Assembly: GCF_927798175.1 (NCBI RefSeq)
Contig: NZ_CAKMMP010000005.1
Span: 186,001-250,000, forward strand
Length of the DNA stretch: 64,000 nt
Direction of reading: 5' to 3'
From: Paenibacillus sp. JJ-223
GTDB lineage: Bacteria; Bacillota; Bacilli; Paenibacillales; Paenibacillaceae
Part shown: one piece after another, positions 48,318 through 58,686 of the stretch
How the letters are laid out: each line of letters opens with the position of its first letter
Numbering within the stretch: position 1 is the first letter of the stretch
Made by a program: the position numbers and the translations under genes
Notes under the pieces: generated by a model
Database searches by the model: none
Seen by the model: only the letters and a program-made list of their open reading frames with translations
What the model was told of the DNA's origin: nothing

Positions 48318-48344
48318 TTATCGAATACGCATGGAATGTGTCAT
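48318..48344 (-). CDS. Macrolide-arrest-type leader peptide MTHSMRIR
   Basis: Eight codons plus stop, with AGGAGG 10 bases before the ATG, and a promoter 34 bases upstream. The peptide MTHSMRIR matches the start of the ErmD leader (MTHSMRLR...) and the eight-residue leader of streptococcal mef genes (MTASMRLR), both from memory. The Arg-x-Arg motif stalls macrolide-bound ribosomes. Stalling here would change RNA folding and let transcription reach the mef-like gene. Confidence 0.8.
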   Translation of the reverse strand: MTHSMRIR

Positions 48345-48377
48345 AGATAACGTGCCTCCTCTTATTTAATGAGTTGA

Positions 48378-48406
48378 ATGTTACCATGGAGTTCTTTAGA
48401 TGTCAA
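48378..48406 (-). promoter_or_regulatory. Promoter of the mef-like leader
   Basis: Perfect TTGACA (48406-48401), a 17-bp spacer and TAACAT (48383-48378). The predicted transcript begins near 48371, 16 nucleotides before the AGGAGG of the leader peptide. Confidence 0.75.
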
Positions 48407-48504
48407 CCTAAACAGATTTTGTCCCTTTTGTCGCAGAGGGAGCATCTCTTCCGACTGATGCATTAAGATCAAAGCCGGAAATATTATCCATAAAAACCCT
48501 CTAA

Positions 48505-48554
48505 AAATAAAAGGCACCATAGAGTAGATATCTACTCTATGGTGCCTTTTATTT
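48505..48554. terminator. 50-bp perfect palindrome, probable groESL terminator
   Basis: All 25 base pairs match around the centre at 48529/48530, with GATATC in the middle and AAAATAAA/TTTTATTT flanks. It lies 68 bases beyond the groEL stop. The RNA would fold into a long hairpin with U-rich ends in both directions. Such a perfect loopless palindrome is unusual for a terminator. Confidence 0.65.
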
Positions 48555-48622
48555 AACACAATATGGGCAATCAGGGTTATCCTGAGGAGAAATCCTTGCT
48601 ACGCAAGGGTTCAGTCCTCATG

Positions 48623-50269
<1,647 letters not shown>

Positions 50270-50327
50270 CTAGTATATGTTTTGATCTTGTCATGCTATA
50301 TTGATCGGTGATCCGATTCATTATGAA

Positions 50328-50609
50328 TTAGTCGAGAATCGCGTGGATATCGCTCTCTTTCATAATCAAATATTCTTTACCTTCGTATTTGATCTCTGTT
50401 CCGGCATATTTGGAGAAGATTACGCGATCTCCTTCTTTTACTTCCAGAGCTACGCGCACTCCGTCTTTCAACGCACCGGAACCAACAGCGATTACTTTAC
50501 CCTCTTGCGGTTTTTCCTTCGCGGAGTCCGGAAGTACGATCCCGAAAGAAGTCGTTTGCTCTTGCTCCAATGGTTCTACCAATACGCGTTCACCTAAAGG
50601 TCTGATCAT
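50328..50609 (-). CDS. groES: Co-chaperonin GroES
   Basis: 93 residues. It has [45 protein letters not shown], where the mobile loop that binds GroEL is near residues 17-32, and [30 protein letters not shown] at the end. AAAAGGAGGC precedes the ATG. First gene of the groESL operon. Confidence 0.98.
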   Translation of the reverse strand: MIRPLGERVLVEPLEQEQTTSFGIVLPDSAKEKPQEGKVIAVGSGALKDGVRVALEVKEGDRVIFSKYAGTEIKYEGKEYLIMKESDIHAILD

Positions 50610-50667
50610 GAAAAATAGCCTCCTTTTGAAATTATATAAGGTTCTTCATAGGTTGTAGCCATATGTA

Positions 50668-50694
50668 TTAGCACTCGACAGTGTTTAGTGCTAA
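50668..50694 (-). promoter_or_regulatory. CIRCE operator of groESL
   Basis: TTAGCACTC-N9-TAGTGCTAA differs from the 9-9-9 consensus (TTAGCACTC-N9-GAGTGCTAA) at one base. The HrcA repressor binds this element. It lies between the promoter and groES. Confidence 0.93.
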
Positions 50695-50705
50695 CAACCA
50701 ACTTT

Positions 50706-50734
50706 ATGATACTCAACTTGCCGACTGATTTCAA
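50706..50734 (-). promoter_or_regulatory. Sigma-A promoter of groESL
   Basis: TTGAAA (50734-50729), a 17-bp spacer and TATCAT (50711-50706), directly before the CIRCE element. The remaining interval up to tatC at 50955 shows no gene. Confidence 0.75.
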
Positions 50735-50954
50735 GTCCTTTTCATGAAATCAATCGAACTTTTACAAAGACTGGCATCTGCGCACTGCATACTGTAGGGC
50801 GCTGGTATACCAACTTGTCCGCAAAAGGAACATGGCGTAAAAAGCACTTCACCATTGTATCCATCCACCAAACAAAATATGCCAGTTTGTCCTGTAACCA
50901 CATTTTATAATAGACTTCACCCCGAGTTCAAATCACGCAAAAGGCACAAGCCAT

Positions 50955-51740
50955 TCATTGGCCTGCGCCCTCGGCATTCCCTGCGCGAACGTAACGCGAC
51001 TCTGCCGCTTCGTCGGCCGCAAGCTGCCTGCGGTAAACGAGGGAAGACAGAAACACGCTGAATTCGTACAACAACAAAAGCGGAATCATGACCAGCAGAT
51101 CGGAAATGAAGTCCGGCGGCGTCACGGCTACCGCAATAAAAATGAGCACGAAATAAGATACTTTGCGCATCCTGCGCAGCCGATATGGATTCAGGATCCG
51201 CAGTCCTGTAAGGAACATGATCAGCAGCGGCAGCTCGAACAGCAACGATACCGGCAATACGATGCCGAACAGGAAGCTGAAATACTGTTTCATGCCGTAG
51301 GTTTCCACTAACCCCATTTTTTCCGTGATCGAGGAAGTAAATGCGAGCGCCATCGGGAATACGACGTAATACGCAAAGGCCAGTCCCACCAGAAACAATA
51401 TGAGCACATAGGGGATGTATTTCAGTGTGGCCTTGCGTTCAACGGGTCGAAGCCCTGGACTGACAAATTTCCAGATCTGGTACACCGTAAAAGGAAGCGT
51501 AATCACAAGCGAAAACAGCCCGGCGATTTTCATGTAAATGCCGATTCCGTCCCAGAACGAAAAGGCATGCAGCACGAAGCCCTGAGCCGACTCCGCCTTC
51601 GTTAAATAACGATACGCCGGGTCGGCAACGAAAAATCCGGCCACCAGACCAAGCGTAAATATGCCAAGCACGTAAATCAGCCGCCTGCGCAGCTCGCCCA
51701 AATGCTCACCCATGGTCATTTCTTGCTTCTGCCTCGTCAT
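50955..51740 (-). CDS. tatC: Sec-independent translocase subunit TatC
   Basis: 261 residues, six membrane helices. TatC signatures: MGEHLGELRRRLIYVLG at the N-terminus (the conserved Glu is in the signal-recognition surface), SPGLRPVERK (about 97) and FELPLLIMFLTGLRILNPYRLRRMRK. It recognises twin-arginine signal peptides of folded proteins. AAAGGGGGACGG precedes the ATG. It sits after tatA with an 78-base gap, as in B. subtilis tatAyCy. Confidence 0.96.
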   Translation of the reverse strand: MTRQKQEMTMGEHLGELRRRLIYVLGIFTLGLVAGFFVADPAYRYLTKAESAQGFVLHAFSFWDGIGIYMKIAGLFSLVITLPFTVYQIWKFVSPGLRPVERKATLKYIPYVLILFLVGLAFAYYVVFPMALAFTSSITEKMGLVETYGMKQYFSFLFGIVLPVSLLFELPLLIMFLTGLRILNPYRLRRMRKVSYFVLIFIAVAVTPPDFISDLLVMIPLLLLYEFSVFLSSLVYRRQLAADEAAESRYVRAGNAEGAGQ

Positions 51741-51818
51741 GTCCGTCCCCCTTTGCAGCCAGCTTAAAGTACAAAACCCTTCCTGCCGGAAGGGATTTCT
51801 CGTTCAAGTCCTCAGGTA

Positions 51819-52067
51819 CTACTCCGGCAGGCGCTGCTGACCAGTTTTCTCGGGAGCGGCGCTATCGGAAGCAACCGGCTTCGCTTTCTCTGGCTCCTTA
51901 TGCTTGTTCGATTCATCGTCGGAGATGATGTCGCGCGCACCCTCTTTGAACTCGCGGAATGTTCGTCCTACCGCGCGTCCCAATTCCGGCAGCTTGTTCG
52001 GTCCAAACAACAGCAGCGCAATGACAGCAAGCAAAATAAATCCCGTCGGTCCAATGGAACTTAACAT
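51819..52067 (-). CDS. tatA: Twin-arginine translocase pore subunit TatA/TatE
   Basis: 82 residues. One membrane helix (PTGFILLAVIALLLFGPNKLPELGRAVG) is followed by an amphipathic helix (RTFREFKEGARDII) and a charged tail, the TatA layout with the conserved FGPNKLPELGR hinge. GGAGGAGG precedes the start; ATG 52067 has better spacing than 52073. It works with the TatC encoded next to it. Confidence 0.95.
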   Translation of the reverse strand: MLSSIGPTGFILLAVIALLLFGPNKLPELGRAVGRTFREFKEGARDIISDDESNKHKEPEKAKPVASDSAAPEKTGQQRLPE

Positions 52068-52255
52068 GGTCATTCCTCCTCCATTCAGGTTCGGATTGTT
52101 ACATTTAGCAGTTGACCAGATTGCGAACGTTCTATGGCATTGCTGCCAATTACCCCCATCATATCACAATGTAACCACTTACATAACCCATTAAATGCAG
52201 GAAAGAGTTCTCGGAAAAGCATTTTTTAACATCCACGTTTGGAGTTCATGCACGA

Positions 52256-52741
52256 TTATTGCCGGAATTGTCCCGTGACCATCAACAACGCCTCGGGAAG
52301 CTGGTCCATGATTGCTGCCAGATGTTCATGCACGCCCTTCGGCGTTCCTGGAAGGTTCACAATTAACGTGCGTCCGCGAATGCCGCACACGCCCCGAAAC
52401 AGCATGGCTGACCGATTTTTTTTCATGACCGAATATCGCATCGCTTCAGCCATGCCAGGCACCTCGCGTTCGATCACACGCCTTGTCGCTTCGGGGGTAA
52501 TGTCGCGAATAGCAAGCTCCGTGCCGCCGGTGGTCAACACCAGATCAGCATGGAAATAATCCGTCATCTCAATCAGCGCCGCGATAATCTCATCAGGTTC
52601 ATCAGGAACGATGCGGTATTCCACGATTTCCCCGCCCAGTTCCTCCTCCACAAGCTCCCGGATAACCTGAGCGCTAGTATCTTCGCGCTCTCCGCGGGCT
52701 CCCTTGTCGCTGGCTGTCAGGATTGCTGTTCTCCACACCAT
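52256..52741 (-). CDS. moaB: MoaB/MogA-type molybdenum cofactor protein
   Basis: 161 residues. The MoCF-binding motif TTGGTELAIRDITPEATRRVIEREVPGMAEAMR (about 70-102) and GRTLIVNLPGTPKGVHEHL are diagnostic. The protein adenylylates molybdopterin or binds it. GGAGAAGGGGG precedes the ATG. Same strand as moaC, 37 bases downstream of it. Confidence 0.93.
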   Translation of the reverse strand: MVWRTAILTASDKGARGEREDTSAQVIRELVEEELGGEIVEYRIVPDEPDEIIAALIEMTDYFHADLVLTTGGTELAIRDITPEATRRVIEREVPGMAEAMRYSVMKKNRSAMLFRGVCGIRGRTLIVNLPGTPKGVHEHLAAIMDQLPEALLMVTGQFRQ

Positions 52742-52778
52742 ATAGATCCCCCTTCTCCTCTATGAAAATAATTTTTCC

Positions 52779-53288
52779 TTATCGGCTGAAATCCCCGTTT
52801 TTGCCTCCGGTCTTGGACTTCAGCATTGTCGGGCCGATAATCATATCTTTTTGCAACGCTTTGCACATGTCATAGATCGTCAATGCCGCAGCCGAGGCGG
52901 CAGTAAGTGCCTCCATCTCGACGCCGGTTTTGCCTTCGGTCTTGACGACGGCTTCGATATGCAGTTCATCCACGCCGTTGTCCCGGAAACGAATGTCAAC
53001 CCCGGTAAGGGCCAGCGGATGGCACATCGGTATCCAGTCCGACGTTTTCTTTGCACCCTGAATGCCGGCAATCTGAGCCACCGCAAGAACGTCTCCTTTG
53101 CCGATGCGTCCAGCGCGAATCGCTTCCAATGTGGCGGGGTTCATCGTCACCTTGGAGACGGCAACTGCCGTCCGCACCGTGATTTCTTTCGCCGAAACGT
53201 CGACCATTCGGGCACGCCCCTGTTCATTAAAATGGGTCAGCTGCCCTTCGGCGCCTCCACGAGCCGAATCTGAATTCAATGCGATCAC
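52779..53288 (-). CDS. moaC: Cyclic pyranopterin monophosphate synthase MoaC
   Basis: 169 residues. MoaC features: [17 protein letters not shown] (about 27), [27 protein letters not shown] (about 72-98) and [25 protein letters not shown] with catalytic Asp/Lys region. It forms precursor Z with MoaA. GTG start with AAAAAGG in front. It begins 7 bases after the cyclo-ligase stop. MoaC follows the ABC-F gene region also in B. subtilis (ydiG). Confidence 0.95.
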   Translation of the reverse strand: MIALNSDSARGGAEGQLTHFNEQGRARMVDVSAKEITVRTAVAVSKVTMNPATLEAIRAGRIGKGDVLAVAQIAGIQGAKKTSDWIPMCHPLALTGVDIRFRDNGVDELHIEAVVKTEGKTGVEMEALTAASAAALTIYDMCKALQKDMIIGPTMLKSKTGGKNGDFSR

Positions 53289-53295
53289 AACCTTT

Positions 53296-53919
53296 TTATT
53301 CGATATGTACGACCCCTTCTGCCATGATCAGCAGATCGAGCCGCAAGTCAAGCGGCTCCATCGGAATTTCGTCCTGCAATTGACCGGGAAGCACGAATCC
53401 GGCCAGCAGCGGCCGTTTGCCGGCCGCCGCGCTTTGGGCCGAGAGCATGGCAGCGAAACGGTCATAGTAACCGCCGCCATAACCGATGCGCCCTCCCTGA
53501 CGATCATACCCCAGTCCGGGCACGACGATGAAATCAATATCCGGCCACTGTTCGGGCGGATAAATCCCGCATTCCTCGTTCGGTTCGGGAATGCCCCATA
53601 CTCCGGGCTCGATGTCCTGCATTCCCTCTACCTTGCGCAGTTCCATCCGCTGCGGGTTCGCCTGCACCTTCGGCGCAAGCATGAGATCGCCGCGCTTCCA
53701 TCCCTCTTCAAACAGGAATGCCGTAGATGCCTCGCTCCGATATGACAAATAACTGAACACGATCAGCTTGTCCTTTTCCCGGCGAAGACGTTCGAGTTCT
53801 CTCAGGGTCCATTCTTCAATCCCGGCCATAGCCCGGCGCCGAATGGAATCGTCCAACAGGTCTCGGCTCTTTCTGAGCCTTGAACGAAGCTCGTTCTTTT
53901 GCTGCGTCTGATCCTGCAT
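53296..53919 (-). CDS. 5-formyltetrahydrofolate cyclo-ligase
   Basis: 207 residues. It has the N-terminal [12 protein letters not shown] helix and the C-terminal motif [24 protein letters not shown] (about 132-155), the ATP and substrate-binding loop of YgfA/MTHFS enzymes. It converts 5-formyl-THF to 5,10-methenyl-THF using ATP. AGGGGGTATT lies upstream of the ATG. First gene of the cyclo-ligase/moaC/moaB group. Confidence 0.93.
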   Translation of the reverse strand: MQDQTQQKNELRSRLRKSRDLLDDSIRRRAMAGIEEWTLRELERLRREKDKLIVFSYLSYRSEASTAFLFEEGWKRGDLMLAPKVQANPQRMELRKVEGMQDIEPGVWGIPEPNEECGIYPPEQWPDIDFIVVPGLGYDRQGGRIGYGGGYYDRFAAMLSAQSAAAGKRPLLAGFVLPGQLQDEIPMEPLDLRLDLLIMAEGVVHIE

Positions 53920-54186
53920 GTCCCTGAAATACCCCCTGTTTGATCACATGAAAGCGGCTCTTGAATCCAAGCAAAACATGTATATGCGTCATGACATGCT
54001 GTCATCTTGTTGAATATTTTGAAGTTACTCATTTATTTTCTGCAAAAATTCTGCAAAACCATCATCGTTTAACATGCCTTGTTTCAGTTTATCATTGATT
54101 GACCAAAAAGACTACACGCCCGGCCGTTGTCAATCAGTGCATTTGTTCTGTTTTTCATGTAAACTGGAAAGCAGTTGCCTAAGAAG

Positions 54187-54230
54187 CTGCGAAGAAATTA
54201 GAGGTACTTTATTTCGTCGCAGTCTCTAAT
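54187..54230 (+). promoter_or_regulatory. Overlapping hairpins in the ABC-F leader
   Basis: Stem 1: CTGCGAAGAAAT (54187-54198) with ATTTCGTCGCAG (54211-54222), 11 of 12 pairs. Stem 2: ATTAGAG (54197-54203) with CTCTAAT (54224-54230). They share bases, so only one can form. They lie 35 bases before the ABC-F start and could control its translation or transcription. The rest of the 345-base gap from 53920 shows no gene. Confidence 0.4.
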
Positions 54231-54264
54231 CAAGAACTGGAACGTAATGGAGGAACTATAACCT

Positions 54265-56229
54265 ATGCTGCTTCAAGTATCCGGAATTGTTAAACGTTAT
54301 GGTGTCGATCCGATTCTGGACGGCGTAAACCTGCAAATATTGGAACGCGAACGCATCGGACTCGTCGGAGTGAACGGTGCGGGCAAATCGACTTTGCTCA
54401 AAATCATCGCCGGAGAAATGTCCTATGACGAAGGGCAAATTTTCCGGTCCAAGGAAACGACGCTCGGTTATCTCGCCCAAAATAGCGGCCTGCAATCCGA
54501 ACGCACCATCTGGGAAGAAATGATCAACGTATTCGCCCACCTGACGCAGGCGGAGGCAGAACTGAGACAGATGGAGCTGGATATTGCAGACCCGGCCCAA
54601 ATGGAGGACGAAAAAAAATACGCCGACCTGCTCGAGCGCTACGCCCGCAAATCCGACTGGTTCAAAGACCAGGGCGGTTACGCGATGGAAACGCGCATCC
54701 GCAGCATTCTGCACGGCATGGGATTCGGCGAATTTTCGCCGGACACCCCGATCTCGACGCTGAGCGGCGGGCAAAAAACGAGACTGGCGCTGGCCCGCAT
54801 TTTGCTGCAGGCCCCGGATCTGCTTATGTTGGATGAGCCGACCAACTATCTCGATATTCCAACGCTCACCTGGCTGGAAGATTATTTGCGCGGTTATTCG
54901 GGCGCTCTGCTCGTTGTTTCCCATGACCGCTACTTCCTGGACCGTCTCGTCACGAATATCGTTGAAATCGAGCGCCACCGCTCCAAAAAATATACCGGCA
55001 ACTACAGCCGCTACATGGAGCTGAAGGCCGCCGAATATGAAAGCCAAATGAAACAATACGAGAAACAACAAGACGAGATCGCCAAATTGGAGGATTTCGT
55101 CCAGAAAAACATCGTGCGTGCTTCCACGACCAAACGTGCCCAAAGCCGCCGCAAGGCGCTCGAAAAGATGGAGAGGCTGGACAAGCCGATGGGCGAGTTG
55201 AAAAAAGCCCACTTTTCTTTCGAGACAGCGGTCATGTCCGGCAAGGAGGTGCTGCAAGTCGATGGACTTTCGGCGGCGTATGACGAAGCCTCTCCGCTGT
55301 TCCGCAACGTATCGTTTGATCTTCGCCGCGGCGAAACGGTCGCCCTGATCGGGCCGAACGGCATCGGGAAATCCACGATGCTGAAGTGCCTCACCGGCAG
55401 CTTGCGCCCGGTTAGCGGCAAGATCAACTGGGGGACCAAGGTTCAGATCGGCTATTACGATCAGGAACAGACCGGCCTTACTCCAACCAATACGGTACTG
55501 GAGGAAGTATGGAGTGCGTACCCGCACATGGAGGAATCCCGAATCCGGACGGTGCTGGGCAACTTTTTGTTCAGCGGCGACGACGTGCTTAAGCGGATTT
55601 CTTCGCTCAGCGGCGGGGAAAAGGCTCGCGTTTCCCTGTCCAAGCTCATGCTCAAGGAAGCCAACATGCTCATTCTCGACGAACCGACGAACCATTTGGA
55701 CTTGTTTAGTAAAGAGGTACTGGAATCTGCCCTTATCGATTACGAAGGAACACTGCTGTTCATTTCCCATGACCGTTACTTCCTGAACAAAATGGCGGAA
55801 CGGATCGTGGAGCTGCATCCAAACGGAACGGAGCATTATCTGGGCAATTACGACGATTACGTCGAGAAAAAGCAGGAACTGGAGGACATTGCCCGCGAAG
55901 CTGCGGAGGCGCAGTCGGCGCAAGCGTCCGCCAAAAAGGCCTCCCGTCCAGAATCTCGCGCAGCCGTTTCCGAAGATTCGGGCGCCGCTTCCTTTGAAGC
56001 CGGCAAACAGGCGAAACGCGAGGAGCGAAACCGCCAGCGCAAACAAGAAGCACTGGAAAAACGGATCACCGAGCTGGAAACGGAAATCGCCGGACTCGAA
56101 GCTGAGATGGCTTTACCAGAAGTGTATCAGGATTATATGAAGCTGCAGGAGCTTCAGGCCAAAACCGATGATCTCAAAACACAACTCGCCGAGGCCTATG
56201 AAGAGTGGGAAGCTCTGGCAATGGAATAG
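54265..56229 (+). CDS. ABC-F type ATPase (YdiF-like)
   Basis: 654 residues with two ABC domains and no membrane part. Walker A: GVNGAGKST (about 38) and GPNGIGKST (about 368). Signatures: LSGGQKTRLALARIL and LSGGEKARVSLSKLM. Between them is the P-site tRNA interaction motif region (about 245-320: AAEYESQMKQYEKQQ). A coiled coil closes the protein (about 540-650). ABC-F proteins act on ribosomes. The length and the neighbouring moaC and tsaD genes match B. subtilis YdiF. GGAGG precedes the ATG. Confidence 0.92.
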   Translation: MLLQVSGIVKRYGVDPILDGVNLQILERERIGLVGVNGAGKSTLLKIIAGEMSYDEGQIFRSKETTLGYLAQNSGLQSERTIWEEMINVFAHLTQAEAELRQMELDIADPAQMEDEKKYADLLERYARKSDWFKDQGGYAMETRIRSILHGMGFGEFSPDTPISTLSGGQKTRLALARILLQAPDLLMLDEPTNYLDIPTLTWLEDYLRGYSGALLVVSHDRYFLDRLVTNIVEIERHRSKKYTGNYSRYMELKAAEYESQMKQYEKQQDEIAKLEDFVQKNIVRASTTKRAQSRRKALEKMERLDKPMGELKKAHFSFETAVMSGKEVLQVDGLSAAYDEASPLFRNVSFDLRRGETVALIGPNGIGKSTMLKCLTGSLRPVSGKINWGTKVQIGYYDQEQTGLTPTNTVLEEVWSAYPHMEESRIRTVLGNFLFSGDDVLKRISSLSGGEKARVSLSKLMLKEANMLILDEPTNHLDLFSKEVLESALIDYEGTLLFISHDRYFLNKMAERIVELHPNGTEHYLGNYDDYVEKKQELEDIAREAAEAQSAQASAKKASRPESRAAVSEDSGAASFEAGKQAKREERNRQRKQEALEKRITELETEIAGLEAEMALPEVYQDYMKLQELQAKTDDLKTQLAEAYEEWEALAME

Positions 56230-56325
56230 GCGTATTGTCCCCAGAAGAACCTAAGGATATCGGCGGCCCAACCTGCCGGTCCGGTCGGGAATGCATCCGG
56301 CGAATCTCCATGATACGCATTACCC

Positions 56326-56359
56326 AAAAAAGCTGATTCCTTTGCGGAGTCAGCTTTTT
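56326..56359 (+). terminator. Terminator of the ABC-F gene
   Basis: AAAAAGCTGATTCC-TTTGC-GGAGTCAGCTTTTT, a 14-bp stem with one G-T pair, flanked by A and T runs. Confidence 0.9.
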
Positions 56360-56454
56360 GAATTTACGATATAAAGCCGCCAAAACATTTGGGGAATTCC
56401 GTTGTCCGAAACCATCGAATCCTGGAATATTTTTTTAAGCGAATAACCGATGAT

Positions 56455-56682
56455 TTATCCACAAACCCTTCGTCTACAAACCATACCTCATTTTGCAGGA
56501 AAATGGCTGCACACTTAGCTTAATCGCACGAAATCCATATTTATCCACCGACTTATCCACGTTGTCCACATCGATGTGGACAATTCACTCCTTAAATATC
56601 CCCTAAAACCTTTTAGTTTCGAAAACAAGACAGGGAAGGTTTCAACAGGATTATCCACAAAATTCACTGAATATGTGCATAA
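56455..56682. promoter_or_regulatory. Cluster of seven DnaA boxes
   Basis: Three perfect TTATNCACA boxes (56455-56463, 56651-56659, and 56674-56682 on the minus strand). Four more have one mismatch (56541-56549, 56553-56561, 56562-56570, and 56575-56583 minus), the last two forming an inverted pair. The 707-base gap from 56230 to 56936 holds no gene. No dnaA or dnaN lies nearby, so this is more likely a DnaA-binding control locus than the origin. Confidence 0.75.
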
Positions 56683-56936
56683 CTATAATCACATCTTGAC
56701 ATTTATCATTTCAGCTCACATCCGTTTCCTTCCGCTGAAAAAGGCTAAATAGAACGACATATCAGAGATAAGCATGATTTGTGCGGAACGCCTCACTCTT
56801 TTCGATGCCAAATTACGCTTTATTTTCCGCATGCATTTACCGCACAAGGAACGTACCCGAAAAAAAAGAAAGGCAAAGCCATCAAGCCGGCTTTGCCTCG
56901 GATTGCTTCTTCCCCAGTGAATCTAGAACCTAGAAC

Positions 56937-58493
56937 CTATGCATGCACGGTTGGTGCATTTTCCATGGATTCCGCCTTCAAACCGGCTGCGTTGCATGCC
57001 GCGACATACGCAAGGCCAGCCGCCATTACGATATCCTGATGCGTCGCCGTTCCCTTGAACTCGCGTCCGGCGCGCTCCACGGTAATTACAGCTTCTCCTG
57101 TAGCACCGGCGCCTCCGCTGAGAGCTTGGATTTCCATGTCCACAAAGGAGATATCCTCGGCAATACTCTGACTGATCGCCTTGATCGCCGCATCCACGGG
57201 ACCGCCACCGATGGCGGAATACGTCTGTTCCCCGGCACTGGTGCGAATGCGCACGGCTGCTACCCGGTCGGTCATACTGCCCGCCGTTACTTGAAGCTCC
57301 AGCAATTCGTAATCCTGGGCCGGAATGTTCATCGTTTGGCTGACCATTTGCAGCAGCTGATCATCGCTTACGACCTTTTGTTGATCCGCCGTTTCCTTAA
57401 ACACTTCATACAGACGTTCCATCTGCTGCTCATCCGGTTCGAAACCGTATTTTCGGACGCGATCCTTCAAGGCATGACGCCCGGAGTGCTTGCCAAGAAT
57501 AATCATGCTGCGCGGAATGCCCAACGCTTCCGGATCCATGATTTCATACGTATTGCGGTTTTTCAGCAGGCCGTCCTGATGAATGCCAGACTCATGCTGA
57601 AAAGCGTTCCGTCCCACGACCGGTTTGTTGTAAGCAATCGGAAAATGCATTGCACGACTGATCTGGCGCGAAGTCTCATAAAGCTGGTTCAGTTTGATGT
57701 TCGTCGTCGCCCCAATGGCGTCACCGCGCGTTTCCAATGCCATAATCAGTTCCTCAAGCGCCGTATTGCCCGTCCGCTCGCCCACGCCGTTAATCGTCAC
57801 TTCGATCTGGGAGGCCCCGTTGGCGATTGCTGCCAAGCTGTTGGCTACGGCCAGTCCGAGATCGTTGTGACAATGCGCACTGTATCGCACCCGATCGCCG
57901 CCTCTGGCCCCTTCACGCACGCGGCGAAACATCTCTCCGTACTCATGTGGCAGCGCATATCCCACAGTATCTGGCAGGTTAATAATACTTGCCCCGGCTT
58001 CAATCGCAACCTCGACCATTTCGATCAGGTCATCGATTTTGGTGCGCGCGGCATCCATGGCCGTGAACTCTACCACGTCCGTGAATTGACGGGCATAGGC
58101 GACCATTTCCCTTGCCGTTGCAACCACTTCGCTCCGCGGGCGGCGCAGCTGATGCTCGATATGGATATCGGAAGAGGAGATGAACAGGTGAATCCGACGT
58201 TTAGCCGCATCGGCAGTCGCTTTGACAGCTGCATCGATGTCCTGCTTCACCGCGCGGGCAAATCCACAAATTTCAACCTGCTGCAATTGGCGGGAGATCG
58301 CCTGCACCGCCGCGAACTCGCCCGGACTCGAAATCGGAAATCCAGGCTCAATGACATCAATGCCGAGTGCAGCAAGCTGGTGTGCCAGCTCAATCTTCTG
58401 TTCAGGCTGGAGACTCGCTCCCGGCGCCTGTTCCCCGTCGCGCAGCGTTGTATCAAAAATTTCGATCATCCGTTTATGCTGTGGTGTTGTCAT
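56937..58493 (-). CDS. leuA: 2-isopropylmalate synthase LeuA
   Basis: 518 residues, the long LeuA type. Catalytic barrel motifs: FDTTLRDGEQAPGASL at the N-terminus, GERTGNTALEELIMAL (about 225) and NAFQHESGIHQDGLLK (about 295). The C-terminal part (about 390-518) is the leucine-sensing regulatory domain. It condenses acetyl-CoA with 2-oxoisovalerate, the first step to leucine. GGAGG lies 8 bases before the ATG at 58493. Two upstream leucine T-boxes support the LeuA call over homocitrate or citramalate synthase. It interrupts the ydiF-tsaD order known from B. subtilis. Confidence 0.92.
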   Translation of the reverse strand: MTTPQHKRMIEIFDTTLRDGEQAPGASLQPEQKIELAHQLAALGIDVIEPGFPISSPGEFAAVQAISRQLQQVEICGFARAVKQDIDAAVKATADAAKRRIHLFISSSDIHIEHQLRRPRSEVVATAREMVAYARQFTDVVEFTAMDAARTKIDDLIEMVEVAIEAGASIINLPDTVGYALPHEYGEMFRRVREGARGGDRVRYSAHCHNDLGLAVANSLAAIANGASQIEVTINGVGERTGNTALEELIMALETRGDAIGATTNIKLNQLYETSRQISRAMHFPIAYNKPVVGRNAFQHESGIHQDGLLKNRNTYEIMDPEALGIPRSMIILGKHSGRHALKDRVRKYGFEPDEQQMERLYEVFKETADQQKVVSDDQLLQMVSQTMNIPAQDYELLELQVTAGSMTDRVAAVRIRTSAGEQTYSAIGGGPVDAAIKAISQSIAEDISFVDMEIQALSGGAGATGEAVITVERAGREFKGTATHQDIVMAAGLAYVAACNAAGLKAESMENAPTVHA

Positions 58494-58686
58494 CGTCCAC
58501 ATCCTCCATCGATAGTTAATTGACCGGTGCCGTTCCCGGCGACCCGGCGCCTGTTCGTTTATTGCCGATTCACTCTACTACCTTTATGCCGAAACGCACG
58601 TCGACTTGCGTTTCGATTATTCCTTCCATCCTGCCATGGCTTAACCTTCTAACTCCTTAAATTGCGCCCACCCCTGCTGCCGGCAG

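Noticed and set aside
48362..48559. 65-codon minus-strand ORF before the mef-like leader
   Set aside because: It runs through the 50-bp palindrome and the promoter of the leader, and lacks a ribosome site.
54256..56046. 596-codon minus-strand frame
   Set aside because: Antisense shadow of the ABC-F gene, which has all ABC motifs and a ribosome site.
56455..56682. Chromosomal origin of replication
   Set aside because: Many DnaA boxes, but no dnaA, dnaN or clear AT-rich unwinding region beside them, and housekeeping genes not typical of oriC on both sides.
56943..58523. 526-codon plus-strand frame
   Set aside because: Antisense of leuA without recognisable motifs or ribosome site.
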